A DNA stretch of 64,000 bases from Kalaharituber pfeilii (Eukaryota > Ascomycota > Pezizomycetes > Pezizales > Pezizaceae). This document shows positions 1 to 10,141 of the stretch, one piece after another (the first letter of the stretch is position 1; every line of letters begins with the position of its first letter). The translations under genes were made by a program, and so were the position numbers. The DNA lies in the NCBI GenBank assembly GCA_015179045.1, contig WHUZ01000074.1, positions 186,001 to 250,000 on the forward strand. Direction: 5' to 3'. The notes under the pieces are model-generated. The model searched no databases. It had not been told where the DNA came from and saw only the letters and a program-made list of their open reading frames with translations.

Positions 1-294
1 CCAACTAAGCCCAACCCTACTTTCATACCCCAAACGCTTAGCATTCTAGCGCTCCTACAGATATACATAGGTTCTGACAGGGCCCTACGTTCCGGACTCA
101 TAGAGACTGACACACCCAGAACTGCACCCCAGCAGCGTTCAGATAATATCCTTTTACGGAGACTAGGACGAGTCCACAGCAATTTGCAGGCACCTTAATG
201 GGGTGTTTATTTCTCAACACTTGCATGGTGAAAGAGAATTCACATAGGGACGGGAACACGTCCCTTGCGTCTACCGAAGAAATTGGCGTCTTTT

Positions 295-735
295 TTTCCT
301 TTTTTTTTTTTTTTTTTTTTTTTTGTCACGTAACCCGCATACACGCTATCAGCCTATGGCAGGGACCCATATACTCGGGTCAGATTAGAAGCAACTAACT
401 GCAAACTCTACATACACAGCTCTACATACATACCTCGAGCATCATGCGAGTAATGATATAAAAAAAAAAAAGAAATACCTCGAGCACCCAGCACCTTCCG
501 TCCCCGGCTACCCCAGATGAACGCTGGCAAACCAATACTTGACCGGGTCGCTCTCCACTCCGTCTTGCGTCCACCCTTTCTCCTCTACGTCCTCCCAGGA
601 TTGCCTGGTGACTTGCACCCCATCTTTATCCTTCCTCTGGGGCTACCCCAGTTCAGCACACCTGAACACCATGTGCTCAGCACTCCAGGGCTCTCCACAG
701 GTGCATTGCATAAGCCTCTATTGCCTCAAATAATT
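295..735 (-). mobile_element. 5'-truncated LINE A-type remnant (minus strand)
   Basis: The T-run at about 297-324 is the poly(A) tail read on the other strand. It is followed by a diverged LINE A 3' hairpin (complement of CCCTGCCATAGG). Further in, the complement of about 655-715 encodes CTCGEPWSAEHMVFRC, a C-x-C-G...H-x4-C motif typical of the zinc finger at the C terminus of LINE ORF2 proteins. The LINE A copies at 22 and 31 kb carry the same motif (CRCG...H...C and CSCG...H...C). Stop codons interrupt the frame, so it is dead. The left flank shows no clear matching target duplication. A later 33-nt insertion lies inside it at 442-474. Confidence 0.6.
442..474 (+). mobile_element. 33-nt micro-retroposed LINE B tail
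   Basis: Only about 18 nt of the LINE B 3' end (TCATGCGAGTAATGATAT) plus a short A-rich tail are present. They are flanked by a perfect 12-bp direct repeat ATACCTCGAGCA at 430-441 and 475-486. The host DNA is the 3' region of the minus-strand LINE A-type remnant. The cut-off lies in the 3' arm of the LINE B hairpin, so the hairpin itself is missing. The repeat on both sides marks it as a retroposition event and not random similarity. Confidence 0.7.
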
Positions 736-904
736 AAGTATTCCTATGCATTGTGTTGAGTAATTGCGCTTTTATACACATATATATACTATAGTACTCA
801 TGTGCCCAAATCAGCAGCCAGTACTGTAAGCTATTCAGAAAATATCTTCCTATACATATATCGCTATTTCATGGCTTTAGATAATCTCCATTCATCTTCT
901 TCTT

Positions 905-2086
905 TGCAGCTGGGCTTGGGCCGATTATGCCAAAGGGGCTCCAAAGGAACGAAAAATCGACCAGATAGAAAGATGGCAATACACAGTAGCCAGGGAGATA
1001 ACTATGGCACCATGGGGAACTCGACGACACAGAAACTGAAGAAAGCCTTCATATCTGCACCTATACTATGATACTTTGCAACACCGACGCCCCCTCCCCC
1101 TAGTCATACTCCTGGCACTCCCAAGGGATACTGGCAGGGAAGGGTGGGAGGAAGCTATCGCAAAAGAGGAAGACGAAGGATGGAAGATCACGTACACAGA
1201 CGGGAGCAGAATAGATGACACCACTGGGGTAGGTACTTATTGCGATGGATCGAGCACATCAATATACCTAAGTACCCAGACCACGGTAAACGATGCGGAA
1301 CGAATTGCGATTGGCGAAGCTATGACCTAGCAGGAATGTGAGCTAATGATAGTCACAGACTCGAAGATAGCCATAGCCAAAATGCAGAAAATCGCCAATG
1401 GAGACCCTACCCATAAGTGACCATCGCGGCTAGTAAGAGACCGCTGGGAGGAAAGAGCAGCACGGGGCGACCTGGATCTGGCGATAATGTGGGTGAAATC
1501 ACACACAGGTATAATAGGCAACACCGAGGCAGACAAAGCAGCCAAGATAGGCACTGCCCTGCAGTATCAAGACGAAACAGTCACAGAAGCAGGCATGAGA
1601 CAACTCGCAAGATCACGAAGGGCCAGCAAACGCAACAGACTAGACCTGAGCTACCATCCACTACAGCACCTGGGGACTAGGGTCGCCATCCTGGCTGGCA
1701 TACTGGGCAACAAAGGACTACGACATTGGAAACACAAGATCGGGAAAGCCGACAGCCCGGAGTGCAGATGGTGCGGCAAAAGCCTAGAGACCCGCCCACG
1801 TGCTCTCCGGATGCGAGGTATGGAAACGAAAATGGCCAGGGGAGGAGGCAGACCTTGAAAAACGTCCCAAAACCGACGGCGAGGCAGACAGACTGGTGGA
1901 ATTACTAGAGTGGGCAGGACGGGAATAGCAGATGGCAGGACGGACCACTTTTCTCTACCACCCTTTCTTTCCCTTTTCTTATCCTTTTCCTTTTCATGAT
2001 ACGCATCACATTTATGTAACTAAGGGACCTCGCCATAGCCTATAGGCGGCATGCGAGTAATGAAATTAAAAAAAAAAGAAAAAAAA
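905..2086 (+). pseudogene. LINE B ORF2 C-terminal fragment (RNase H and zinc finger), decayed
   Basis: The fragment is collinear with the last third of LINE B ORF2 at 13-15 kb. It covers the region after the reverse transcriptase (ERWQYTVAREITMAPWGTRR), an RNase H domain (YTDGSRIDD around 1190; TDSKIAIAKMQ around 1355; IMWVKSHTGIIGNTEADKAA around 1480) and an ECRWCG zinc-finger start near 1760. It ends with the LINE B 3' hairpin (complementary GCC...GGC arms near 2035-2050) and an A-rich tail at 2066-2086. In-frame stops (for example TAG near 1328 and TGA near 1418) and a frameshift at the zinc finger show it is dead. The 5' end is truncated and I could not define its target duplication. Confidence 0.8.
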
Positions 2087-2093
2087 TGGCAGC

Positions 2094-2302
2094 GAGAAAA
2101 CCTTTTTTTCCCCCTGTTTCCATGACGCCACTGAGATTTTTCCCCTCTTCAAGTTTCGGATGATCAAAGCTTATGGCATTGAAGTGTCATGATATGTAAT
2201 ATTACTTAATAGACTAAATAAAATAGTAATAGACGATCATCCGAAACTTGAACAGGGGAAAAATCTCAGTGGCATCATGCAAACAGAGGAAAAGAAAAAC
2301 AG
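2094..2302. mobile_element. MITE with long terminal inverted repeats, copy 1
   Basis: The ends are inverted copies of about 70 bp: GAGAAAACC, a T-run, then CATGACGCCACTGAGATTTT and TTCGGATGATC on the left, with the complements on the right ending near 2302. The centre is only about 60 bp and has no coding capacity. A closer-matched copy of the same family is at 33744-33974. It sits directly after the A-rich tail of the LINE B fragment. I could not find a convincing target duplication for this copy. Superfamily is unknown. Confidence 0.75.
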
Positions 2303-2304
2303 AT

Positions 2305-2640
2305 TCAGCTCATGTTGCCATACGGCGCGAGGTATGGCAACATGAGCTCAATTTAACAGGCCCCTCTCGACGGCGCGAGATATGGCAACGGAGCTCAAGT
2401 TAACAGGTATGGCAGGCCGCTCCCGACGGCGTGAGATATGGCAAGATGAGCTCAATTTAACACGCATGGCAGCCCCCGACGGCGCCAGATGAGGTGGAAT
2501 GAGCGGGATTTGACAGGTATTGACAGGAACGGTAGCTCTTCTTGATGCCTTGACCTACACTGCAAGGACCCGAATTTGACAGGAACGGCAGGCTGTTGAG
2601 GCGAGATGTGTCAGAATGGGCTATATTACATCCAGAGGCT
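2305..2640 (+). repeat. Degenerate ~57-bp tandem array, family R57
   Basis: Units contain, in order, a GAGCTCAATTTAACAGG-like block, GGCAGGCC, GACGGCGCGAGAT and a GGCAA/GGTGGAATGAG block, repeated about five to six times with divergence. The same unit recurs at 6540-6840, 32200-32590, 34605-35026 (opposite orientation) and 37370-37620. No coding function is apparent. Confidence 0.65.
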
Positions 2641-2920
2641 AGGGCAGTGGAATGATGAAAGAGCACCTGTATATAAATCACAATAGCTACAAATACATAA
2701 TCAGTTGTCAAATAAGCGTGGCATTGACAGTAAATAACACTGTCATGGTTAATGGCTTACTTTGGTAGTAAGACTATTTACAGTAGATGGCCTTACTTTT
2801 TTATGGGTCCCTTATTGAGAGGTATTATTCAGTGTGCCCTGGGAGCAGAGAGTGAATTTAGTTGCGCCAGGAGCAATAGGGCGTAGTGAGTGGGCGCATC
2901 TTGTGTAGAGAGGTGCAATG

Positions 2921-3536
2921 CAATTTCCTAATTACAGACTGAACATGACATACAGACCACTACAACACCTCGGCACCAGGGTCGCGACTCTAGCCGGGAT
3001 CCTTGGTGGAAAGTGCCTACGCTACTGGCAACACAAAATTGGCACCGCAGACAGCCCGGAATGCCGCTGGTGCGGTGAAGACAACGAAACCACCCGACAC
3101 ATACTAACACAGTGCAGGGTCTGGAGACGGAAATGCCCAAGAGGCGAAGACGACCTCTTTTTTTTTTTTTTTTTTTTTATATTTCACGTGACCCCGCTTG
3201 TAGCTGTTCGCCATGGCAGGGCGCGAAGACGACCTCTGCCGACCCCAAAAGCAGGAAGACAGCAACGGAGACACATTGGTGGACATATTATTGGACTGGG
3301 CGAGACAATAGACTTTCCTTATATTGATTTGATTTTTTCTTTCCTTTCAGGCAGCACAGAGACTCCAATCTTGATTTTGATTTTTCCTTTCCTTTCAGGC
3401 AGGCACAGAGACCCCACGAAGCAGTGTCGAGCAATTCTTTTACATCTCCTATCCCCTTACAGGTCGTTTCATTCCTGTAACTAAAACATCGCCATAGCCC
3501 ATAGGGCGGCACGCGATTAATGATATAAAAAACAAA
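2921..3536 (+). pseudogene. LINE B ORF2 C-terminal fragment, second copy
   Basis: Positions 2945-3157 encode TYRPLQHLGTRVATLAG and an intact zinc finger ECRWCG...HILTQC, matching the end of LINE B ORF2 at 13 kb. The frame resumes after the 3158-3222 insertion and ends in DWARQ plus stop near 3310. The 3' part ends with the LINE B hairpin at about 3489-3520 and poly(A). Imperfect direct repeats AATTTCCTAATTAC (about 2922) and AATTTCTTGATTAC (about 3538) are probably its target duplication, with two mismatches. That would make this an old, strongly 5'-truncated insertion. Confidence 0.7.
3158..3222 (-). mobile_element. Solo LINE A 3'-hairpin insertion (minus)
   Basis: Read on the minus strand it is GCCCTGCCATGG, the rest of the roughly 40-nt hairpin unit, CACGTGA and poly(A). 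A 14-bp duplication GCGAAGACGACCTC flanks it (3144-3157 and 3223-3236). It interrupts the LINE B coding fragment. The codons on the two sides are contiguous once the insert and one repeat are discounted. Confidence 0.85.
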
Positions 3537-3927
3537 AAATTTCTTGATTACGCCGGGCGCTCTGGGGTGGAATGTCAAGTTTCTAAATGCGCCCGAGGCG
3601 CTGTGGGCGCTCAGGGCGATTGCCGCGGCCAAAAATTTTTTTTGGCTGATGTATACCATCACTGTATAGGTAACGATGTGCATACCGGTAAGGCTGGGCA
3701 TTTCAGGGGTATTTCAGCCTCAGCAGGCCTCCCCCCCCGCTCTCCGCCTAATTACACTTTATCTTGTCCAGTATCGACAATTTTAAGATATAACCATACT
3801 CAAATAACGCGCATTAAGAAGGACAAGCTGCCTCAGGGCCTGAATCGCACGATTTCATGGAAAGGAAGCACCCAGAGGACAGTTTTGTGAAGGTAGCAGG
3901 ATACTTTTTTGTCAATTCCAACACATT

Positions 3928-4684
3928 AGTGGTTATCAGTTATGCGTTACGTTACGTTACGTTGGGTAACCCATGTCAATCAACTAAGCCTGAATGAGAG
4001 GGCAGTAGCTGATTTCTCCCACGTAACCAACGTTACCATTGCAAATCGTCACATCCGTAACATCACCATGCCCCGCACCTCGGAGAAGGCCCAAATCGAA
4101 CAGGCGGTCACGACCGCCATCGAGACTCATGCTATGTCTATGTTACTTGATTCCGAAGAGGATGAGCATGACTATGAGCTGTTAGAAGACCTGCTTATGC
4201 TTGATTTCATAGTTTCTAACCACCGTTATCTCTATTCGCGGAAGGATGGGTCTGCTGGAAGTCATAACTTTGACGTTCTGGACACTGTAATTGAAGAATA
4301 TCCAGAGTCTGCTTTCAAGAGTTTATTCAGAATGCAGCGACCTAGTTTTAAGCAACTTGCGGAGAGCTTTCAGTAGATTGGGTATACTCATGAAGTGGTA
4401 GATTTAAGACGTGTTATGCATATGCATCTGTTGTTCACATCTTGCTGATTTAGGTAAAAAACCGGTCAGATACCCCTGGCCTTAGCCAAAAACAGGTTGC
4501 ATATCTTGTCGTTACCCAGAGTTACGCGAAGTTATGGTGGTTACGCAACGCTTTGGCAACGTGATCATCGTTACGTTGCGTAACGAAAATCGGTGGTTTC
4601 AGGTAACGAAATCAGCCAATAAGAGCGTTTGCTTATGTCATGTTACCTAACGTAACGTAACGTAACGCATAACTGATAACCACT
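3928..4684 (+). mobile_element. PIF/Harbinger-like nonautonomous element
   Basis: It has roughly 43-bp terminal inverted repeats beginning AGTGGTTATCAGTTATGCG and containing GTTAC repeats. A 3-bp target duplication ATT (3925-3927 and 4685-4687) flanks it, and removing one copy restores the pogo reading frame. Inside, 4068-4376 encodes about 102 aa: an acidic N-terminal part, then FIVSNHRYLYSRKDG and FRMQRPSFKQLAESF. This resembles the N terminus of Harbinger-type DDE nucleases. The catalytic region is absent, so the element would need a transposase in trans. Family assignment rests on the 3-bp duplication and this similarity. Confidence 0.7.
4068..4376 (+). pseudogene. Truncated Harbinger-like transposase N terminus
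   Basis: This 102-aa frame inside the PIF/Harbinger-like element has an acidic stretch (DSEEDEHDYELLEDLL), then the NHRYLYSR and SLFRMQRPSFKQL blocks I associate with the start of fungal Harbinger/DDE_4 transposases. It stops at TAG 4374-4376. The downstream DNA to the right inverted repeat carries no DDE-type sequence. A chance ORF is possible but less likely given the family resemblance. Confidence 0.45.
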
Positions 4685-5225
4685 ATTGAGTCACCAGTTA
4701 CGAGGGGTCCAGGGAAGCCATGCTAAGGCTCGCAAAAAAGAGCAACTTCTTACTCAGAGTGAGAAGGATGCACTCGTTAAGTGGGCACTCACTATGAGTG
4801 ATCTGGGCTTCCCAGTACATCTTACTATGCTGCGCGCAATGGCTGTGTATATCCTCCGAAAACGGCATAGCAAGGAAATACTATGCAATCGTTGGCACCA
4901 ACGCTTTCTTAAACGGCATTCTTCAATTAATTTACAATATGTTCAATATCTGGAGTGTATACATATGGTACAGAGTGCTAATGTAGATGCACAGTATGCG
5001 TTTTATAAGGCCAACCTGTGACATTAAAGCGGGCAGCTGAAGTAGCCTAAGCAACCTTATTAGTACCCAATTTAGCAACCCAATGAAGAGTCTAACAAGA
5101 GCCGTAAGCGAGCTACTGCGTACTGCCCCTTTGGCAACAGTGTAAACTTGATCTCAATTCTGTACTAACAAGGGCGGTTCAGGCATGCTATGATATTATC
5201 CAAGTGAGAAATTGACTATCTTTAT

Positions 5226-5520
5226 ACGATTAGGCACATTGAGCATATTGAGCATATTAAGCACCTTGAGCACGTTGAGCATGCATATGGAATATAGAAT
5301 ATATTGAGCACATTAAGTATATTAAGCACATTAAGTGTGCACATAGAATATAGAACATATTGAGCACATTGAGTATGTTAAGCAAGCATGTTGAGTGCAC
5401 ACATGAGATTCTAGGATATATTGTGCAGATTGAGCTTGTCGAGCATAGTTAAGCACGTTGAGTATGCGTCTGAGATACTGGGTATCTTCAGCATATTGAG
5501 TGTACACATAGGCATGCATG
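5226..5520. repeat. Degenerate 9-12-bp tandem array (ATTGAGCAC/T)
   Basis: More than 20 variants of GAGCATATT, GAGCACATT and AAGTATATT follow one another, with interspersed ATAGAATATA blocks. Complementary forms (CATACTCAAC, TACTCAATATG) resume at 5598-5770. The array is therefore locally inverted. Confidence 0.6.
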
Positions 5521-5581
5521 AGGTATTCGATACAGTACAGTTATCGGCATCCCAATTTTACTTATTATACTCAATACATGA

Positions 5582-6040
5582 GTGAGAAGTGCACGCTCAA
5601 CATACTCAACGTGGCCCTGCCATGGCGGAAAGCTACATGCGGGGTCACGTGAAAAAAAAAAAAAAAAAAAAAAAAAAAACATACTCAACATGCCCAATCT
5701 TTCATACTCTATATACTTGATATACTCAATATGCCTAATATCTTATGCGTGCATTGAATATGCTTAAGAAACCTGATATGCCTAACATCTTCAGGATGGT
5801 TAATTATCTGAATCTAACAATATCACAGTATACCTAACATCTTCAAGGCAGTCAATTATCTGAATTTGGCAATATCACAGCATGCCTAAAATGCCCTATT
5901 AGGACATTGCTCAATTGAGATGAAGTCTACACCGTTGCAAAGGCCACTCTTTTTTCTTTTTTTTTTTTTATTATCATATCACTCACTAGGCCACTCATCA
6001 GGCCACTTATTAGACTGCCATTGGCCACTCATTGAGTCAC
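5582..6040 (+). repeat. Segment duplicated in inverted orientation at 36849-37185
   Basis: The sequence from GAGAAGTGCACGCTCAAC through the TACTCAATATG block, CTGAATTTGGCAATATCAC, GATGAAGTCTACACCGTTGC and CCACTTATTAGACTGCC is present in reverse complement at 36849-37185. The 5-kb copy carries a LINE A hairpin insertion at 5611-5677 that the 37-kb copy lacks. It also has a direct repeat of about 50 bp (AACATCTTCA...CAATATCACA) not duplicated at 37 kb. Both copies share a T-run at the same place (about 5947 and 36927). Confidence 0.75.
5611..5677 (+). mobile_element. Solo LINE A 3'-hairpin insertion
   Basis: The element is (GTGG)CCCTGCCATGG... CACGTGA followed by about 28 A. It is flanked by AACATACTCAAC at 5599-5610 and 5678-5689. 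The inverted paralogous copy near 37150-37170 has the uninterrupted target, so the before and after states can both be read in this window. Confidence 0.85.
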
Positions 6041-6529
6041 TTATTTGATCGGCCACTACATCCGCTGGTTGCTATTCACATGGGTCAGCTGGTAGACCCC
6101 AGTAGTATGATATAGGCACGATGGGCTGTTAATCAGTACGTTTCTGGGTAGAGGTCATTCTGTAGCATATCACGTGCCATCGAGAGAGCTTGCTATACCT
6201 GTTAAAAGAGCTCATTCTGTGGTATATTGTGCCATCGAGTGGAAAGAGTGCTTCAGAGGGCCTGCCATACCTGTAAATATGTGCTGCAATATTCGCGTCA
6301 ACAAACACGCTCTCTATGCGTCAGCACGTTGTGCAGGTGTAGCTAGCAACCTCGTCGCGGCTGAACTTGGCTTCCGAATGAGGGGTAATTCCGGCAGTAT
6401 CAACTGGCCTGGAAATGTACTGACCAACAGCCTATTATGCCCTTGAGGGCACAGCTCTTGATTAATCACTGGCAGCTAATTTGTCAGTGTTTCGTGCCAC
6501 TAAGGGATACTACTGGGGGGCCGGCAGTG

Positions 6530-6850
6530 TCAACCGGCAACCCAGAAATATCGACAGGTATTTAACTCGACAGCACAATATGGTACAGAATGAGCTCTAT
6601 TGACAGGTATGGCAGGTCCCACTCAACAGCGCATTATGCTACAGAATAAGTTCTTTTAACAGGTATCGCAGGCCCCCTCGACGGCATGCAATAGGCTACA
6701 GAATGACCTCTATTGACAGGTATGGCAGACCCTCTCGATGGCACGATATACTACAAAATATGCTCAATTGACAGGTATAGCAGACCTCGGCAGTGCAAAA
6801 TCAGGCAAAATGAGATCAGTGCCGCTCGAGAGTACGATTTCAAGTGCAAG
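6530..6850 (+). repeat. R57 tandem array, second locus
   Basis: There are about five diverged units of the pattern GACAGGTATGGCAG-ACC, TCGACGGCA, then GGCTACAGAATGAGCTC. Related single units lie upstream (about 6140-6260, with 'gccatacctgt' in the opposite sense). Nothing codes here. Confidence 0.55.
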
Positions 6851-7354
6851 CCTACGGTGAGATAATTGCATATTGAGATATATGAGCAACTGTGAAATAC
6901 AATAAACGCAAACACTATATTCTCCTACAGGGCGTTGGTAAGAATATTCAAGCCATCGTAGGAAGAGTACCTTTTTCAAGCTAGGTTGAAGACGCATATG
7001 GTCGGCGTGTTGACACCTAAGATGTTGAAGTTAACTGTAATTACCCCTACACCGGAATATCTCTATCCAGTCACTTTTCTGACTGGATGGAAGTAGGGAT
7101 AAAAGGCGCTAGCTATATATATTTAAAGCATCCGCTAATCTACTAGTACATACAACCCATGTTCACACCCATGTTCACATCGTTATCCCCCACGCCACAA
7201 TACAAGGATGCATGGATATTTCGAAAAATTTGGAACAATGCTTCCTTCACTGCCTCCCTTCTGCTACCGGTATTGCTTCAGCTTACACCTCGTCTCATAC
7301 AACCTCGCCTAGAGCCTCGCCTTACACTATCTCGGCTCCAATCATCTCTCTTCA

Positions 7355-7418
7355 CCCTGCCATGGCTTAGTGCTACAAGCGGGGTTATGTGATTTAAAAA
7401 AAAAAAAAAAAAAAAAAG
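7355..7418 (+). mobile_element. Solo LINE A 3'-hairpin insertion
   Basis: It starts exactly at CCCTGCCATGG and ends GTTATGTGATTT plus about 20 A. The 14-bp duplication ATCATCTCTCTTCA is perfect (7341-7354 and 7419-7432). Its tail variant GTTATGTGATTT matches the LINE A copies at 22.4 and 31.8 kb, so it probably came from that subfamily. Confidence 0.88.
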
Positions 7419-7432
7419 ATCATCTCTCTTCA

Positions 7433-8190
7433 ATGTCTGTATCTCTTCTCCGTGCCTGCGAAATCATTGCTGCTATGCTGGCTGCATATTTAAAAACGCC
7501 TAAGAAGGGTGAAAGATATGGGCTAAACCCCAGTGCTGCGAAAACCTGTTTGCAGGCTTATGCCTTTTCTCAAGGCTTTTTGATTTCAGTGGCAAGTGGC
7601 TCAGAGCAATATGGAAAGATCCGCTATATATGTGTCCACTATGGTGATGCTCCTCGCGATCGCTATAGCTTAACAGCCACTACTGTGACCCAAAAGGAAT
7701 ATAAAGCTAGTGGTGGTATGAGCAAGACTGACCTTGGAAAAAAACTTCGTCAATATTAGGCCTTGGTAAGTCAATTATAAAAATATCTATTTAGTTTAGA
7801 TATTAACTATTGAGATAGCATCAACACATTGGCTGCAAATGGGAGATATATATATCCCTACAGAAGGTGAAAAAGACCAGCAAGGGTAGCGTTCAGAAGG
7901 AATGGTTTATGGGAGTATCAGAAAATCCATTTGATTATCCGAAACATTTTATATTCGACCAAGACCACGAGAAGCTTCTTGCAGAAGCTCATCGTCTTAA
8001 GGAAGCCGGTATTAGTCATACACAAGCAAACAATATTCTTCTTGCACCTATTGGGCGTAAAGCCTATTACAATAATCGCAATCCATGCAAACTAGTTGCT
8101 GATAGCATCTTACAAACTATGGATCGCATTTTTCAGTTGATAGACAATGCAAATATGCATTATATTCTATACTATATGACAATTCAGTAA
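7433..8190 (+). pseudogene. MULE-like transposase N-terminal remnant (FAR1-type domain)
   Basis: The frame to 7759 encodes AKTCLQAYAFSQGFLI followed by a YICVHYGDAPRD block, close to the FAR1/WRKY-GCM-type DNA-binding start of fungal Mutator-like transposases. A possible intron starts at GGTAAGTC (7765) and ends at a CCCTACAG near 7864. The second frame (7867-8190) encodes a helical segment HEKLLAEAHRLKEAGISHTQ, then stops. There is no MULE catalytic core. The assignment of the second frame to the same gene is inference. Confidence 0.5.
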
Positions 8191-8291
8191 CAACTCGAAC
8201 CCAAGGTCCAATGCCTAGATGCCCTTTTCTTTACATCTAACAGCCAGATTCATCGAGTAAAATGCTTTGCATCTAGTTTCATGATGGAGTT

Positions 8292-8470
8292 TAGTGAGCG
8301 GCACGAGCCGAGCCAGCTCGAGCTTAAGACAGCCAAGATCACGCTAGTGTTTTTTCTTGACAGCTCGCTAAAATGATCAGCCAGCGCAGGGTTTCATAAA
8401 CTGTAAATACCGAATATGGTAATAAATTAGAGACTCGGAGCTCATTCCGACCTGCCAACAATTTCTATAA
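8292..8470 (+). mobile_element. 5' half of a hAT-type MITE
   Basis: It begins TAGTGAGCGGCACGAGCC and follows the 27006-27384 element for about 180 bp (GCTCGAGC, TTTCTTGACAGCTCGCTAAAAT, TTTCATAAACTGTAAATACC, GGAGCTCATTC). Homology then stops and no right inverted repeat is present. It is a truncated copy. Confidence 0.75.
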
Positions 8471-9124
8471 ATATCAAAAGTGGTTCAATTACATAGACCT
8501 ATATCAAGTCTTGTATGTTTAATATTTCTCAAGGTCTCCAGAAGGTAAGTTGCACATTTTAAGAGTATATATATACTGTACCATAAAGTGTGGTGTTATT
8601 ACTTCGGTATGCATCGTAGCTTAACGGAACTACCACATTACGGAGTACATTAGTGAATTTCAAATTCAAAAATTGCCAGCTATAAATAAAGCCGACTTGG
8701 CGTACATACACTTTTTCCGAATTTATCCGGTATTGTCTGCATTACATACTGTGCAGTTTGTAAAATATGCCCAAATCTTATAGTGCTAGCACAACCATAG
8801 CCATTTCGTAATGTGCTTTGTACTAAATTGAATATTATCATCATTACATATGGTATTCATACACTTTGCTGCGTAATCTCTATAGACAAGTATTTGGCTG
8901 CTAATAGCCCACAAGTCCACAGTTGCCGGCTACCTATAGGCAGCTAACTAGTTGCTGCGCCTGGTTCGAGATCCTGAGTTGCTACAGTCTGTCACCACAG
9001 AACCACCTGCCCTCATGTAAGGAATACAGCGATAACCCGAATTGTTCTTGGGTACGTAGGCACACAATGTGAAAAGAATGTAGAGAGAGTGGTTACTATT
9101 TAGTTAACCAGTGCAGAACTCGTT

Positions 9125-9214
9125 TTTTTTTTTTTATCATTACTCGCTTGCCGCCCGTTGGGCTATGGCGAGGTTATAGCTAGTTACAACTAAGGAAGAA
9201 TAAGTACAATAAAG
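9125..9214 (-). mobile_element. Short LINE B 3'-end insertion
   Basis: A T-run is followed by the complement of the LINE B hairpin (GCCATAGCCCAACGGGCGGC) and about 45 nt of LINE B 3' UTR. It is flanked by a perfect 12-bp duplication GCAGAACTCGTT (9113-9124 and 9215-9226). Confidence 0.85.
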
Positions 9215-9532
9215 GCAGAACTCGTTACAGGAGAATGAACAGATATTATAGACAATGTGAATAAGTACTGAACGATCAGGTACAGAATGATCAGGTAATG
9301 ACGACATGTATACATACTTTACATGTAGTATAATGACGAGAGAGAAGACCACCAAGATGCTACTCAACATGTGCTAACAGTTCTACCCATTTGATCCATT
9401 GGGGCAATCCTTATGTTAGTACGCATCTAGTCACTTCACCCTGAGTCTCACTGAGGTCACTGCTGTGTCGATCCATTATTCTGCTGCTGCTATCGTTGGC
9501 TGTATTCGGCCATCAGCCTCATTCGGTAACTG

Positions 9533-9760
9533 TAACGGATGGTGGTAAACGCAGAGAGTTACCGTCCGCCAGGCCAAAAAGACACTTGACCAGCAATACT
9601 CGCTAGTCCTCTGCATAGCTCATATAGCACATTTCGCGACTGCGACACCGGCGCCCGGCTGTCGCATTTCGCCTACGTCGCATATACGCATACTGCGCGC
9701 GCGCATCCACCGCCCGCCCGCCCTACGGTTGCGGTGAATCCGTAATAGTAACCCGCTTCC
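9533..9760. repeat. Dispersed MITE-like repeat, family CTGTAACGGA
   Basis: The left end is CTGTAACGGATGG. The right end is GAATCCGTAATAG, an imperfect inverted repeat of the left. TAA lies on both sides and may be a 3-bp duplication. Shared internal blocks (GGTAAACGCAGAG, CCGCCAGGCCAAAAAGACAC, GCGACTGCGA, CGCCCGCCCTACGGTTGCG) recur at 32985-33190, 37843-37885, 60945-61035 and 62274-62433. No coding capacity. Confidence 0.55.
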
Positions 9761-10141
9761 GCTTGCCAGTTATTTAACCTCCGAATATAATAAGGTCATG
9801 GAGTACCTAGTTGCAAAGGGGCTGGGATTGCACGGTCTTTGGTTCGGGGCACTGGAAATAAGTACTCAGTGATAGGACTCAAGTAGTATTGAGGCTTCTA
9901 TTGGAGTAGTTGTAGTAACTACCATTTTCGGTACTATAATAATCTAGCGCCTTAGTATAAGACTACTACCATGAGGCCCCTATGCCCACTTATGAGAACC
10001 TCCCGACACTTCGAGATTTCATTCAGCACTTCTTCTCAATAAACCTTCTTTACAGGAACCTTTCTATGTGAAAACTTCATAGGAAGTGAGAAGTCGATTC
10101 CCTCCATATAGCTAATTTCTCAATACTTTCTTATAGATTTA

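Larger units (their letters stand above)
3800..5024 (+). pseudogene. Pogo-type transposase N-terminal remnant, split by an insertion
   Basis: The left piece (in frame at 3845-3924) encodes SFVKVAGYFFVNSNT and the right piece (from 4688) encodes LSHQLRGVQG. Together they are the end of a psq-type helix-turn-helix. The right piece continues with LTQSEKDALVKWALTMSDLG and NRWHQRFLKRHSSI, matching the Tc5/CENP-B-like DNA-binding domain of fungal pogo/Fot1 transposases. The frame stops at about 5022, before any DDE catalytic domain. A 757-bp element (3928-4684) lies exactly between the two halves. It is therefore a truncated, dead transposase gene. Confidence 0.7.

Noticed and set aside
5226..5520. 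Possible CRISPR-like array
   Set aside because: The units are contiguous, short and degenerate with no regular spacers. It is a simple tandem repeat, and the organism is eukaryotic.
8940..8975. B-box-like GGTTCGAGATCC
   Set aside because: No A box at the proper distance and no acceptor stem pairing.
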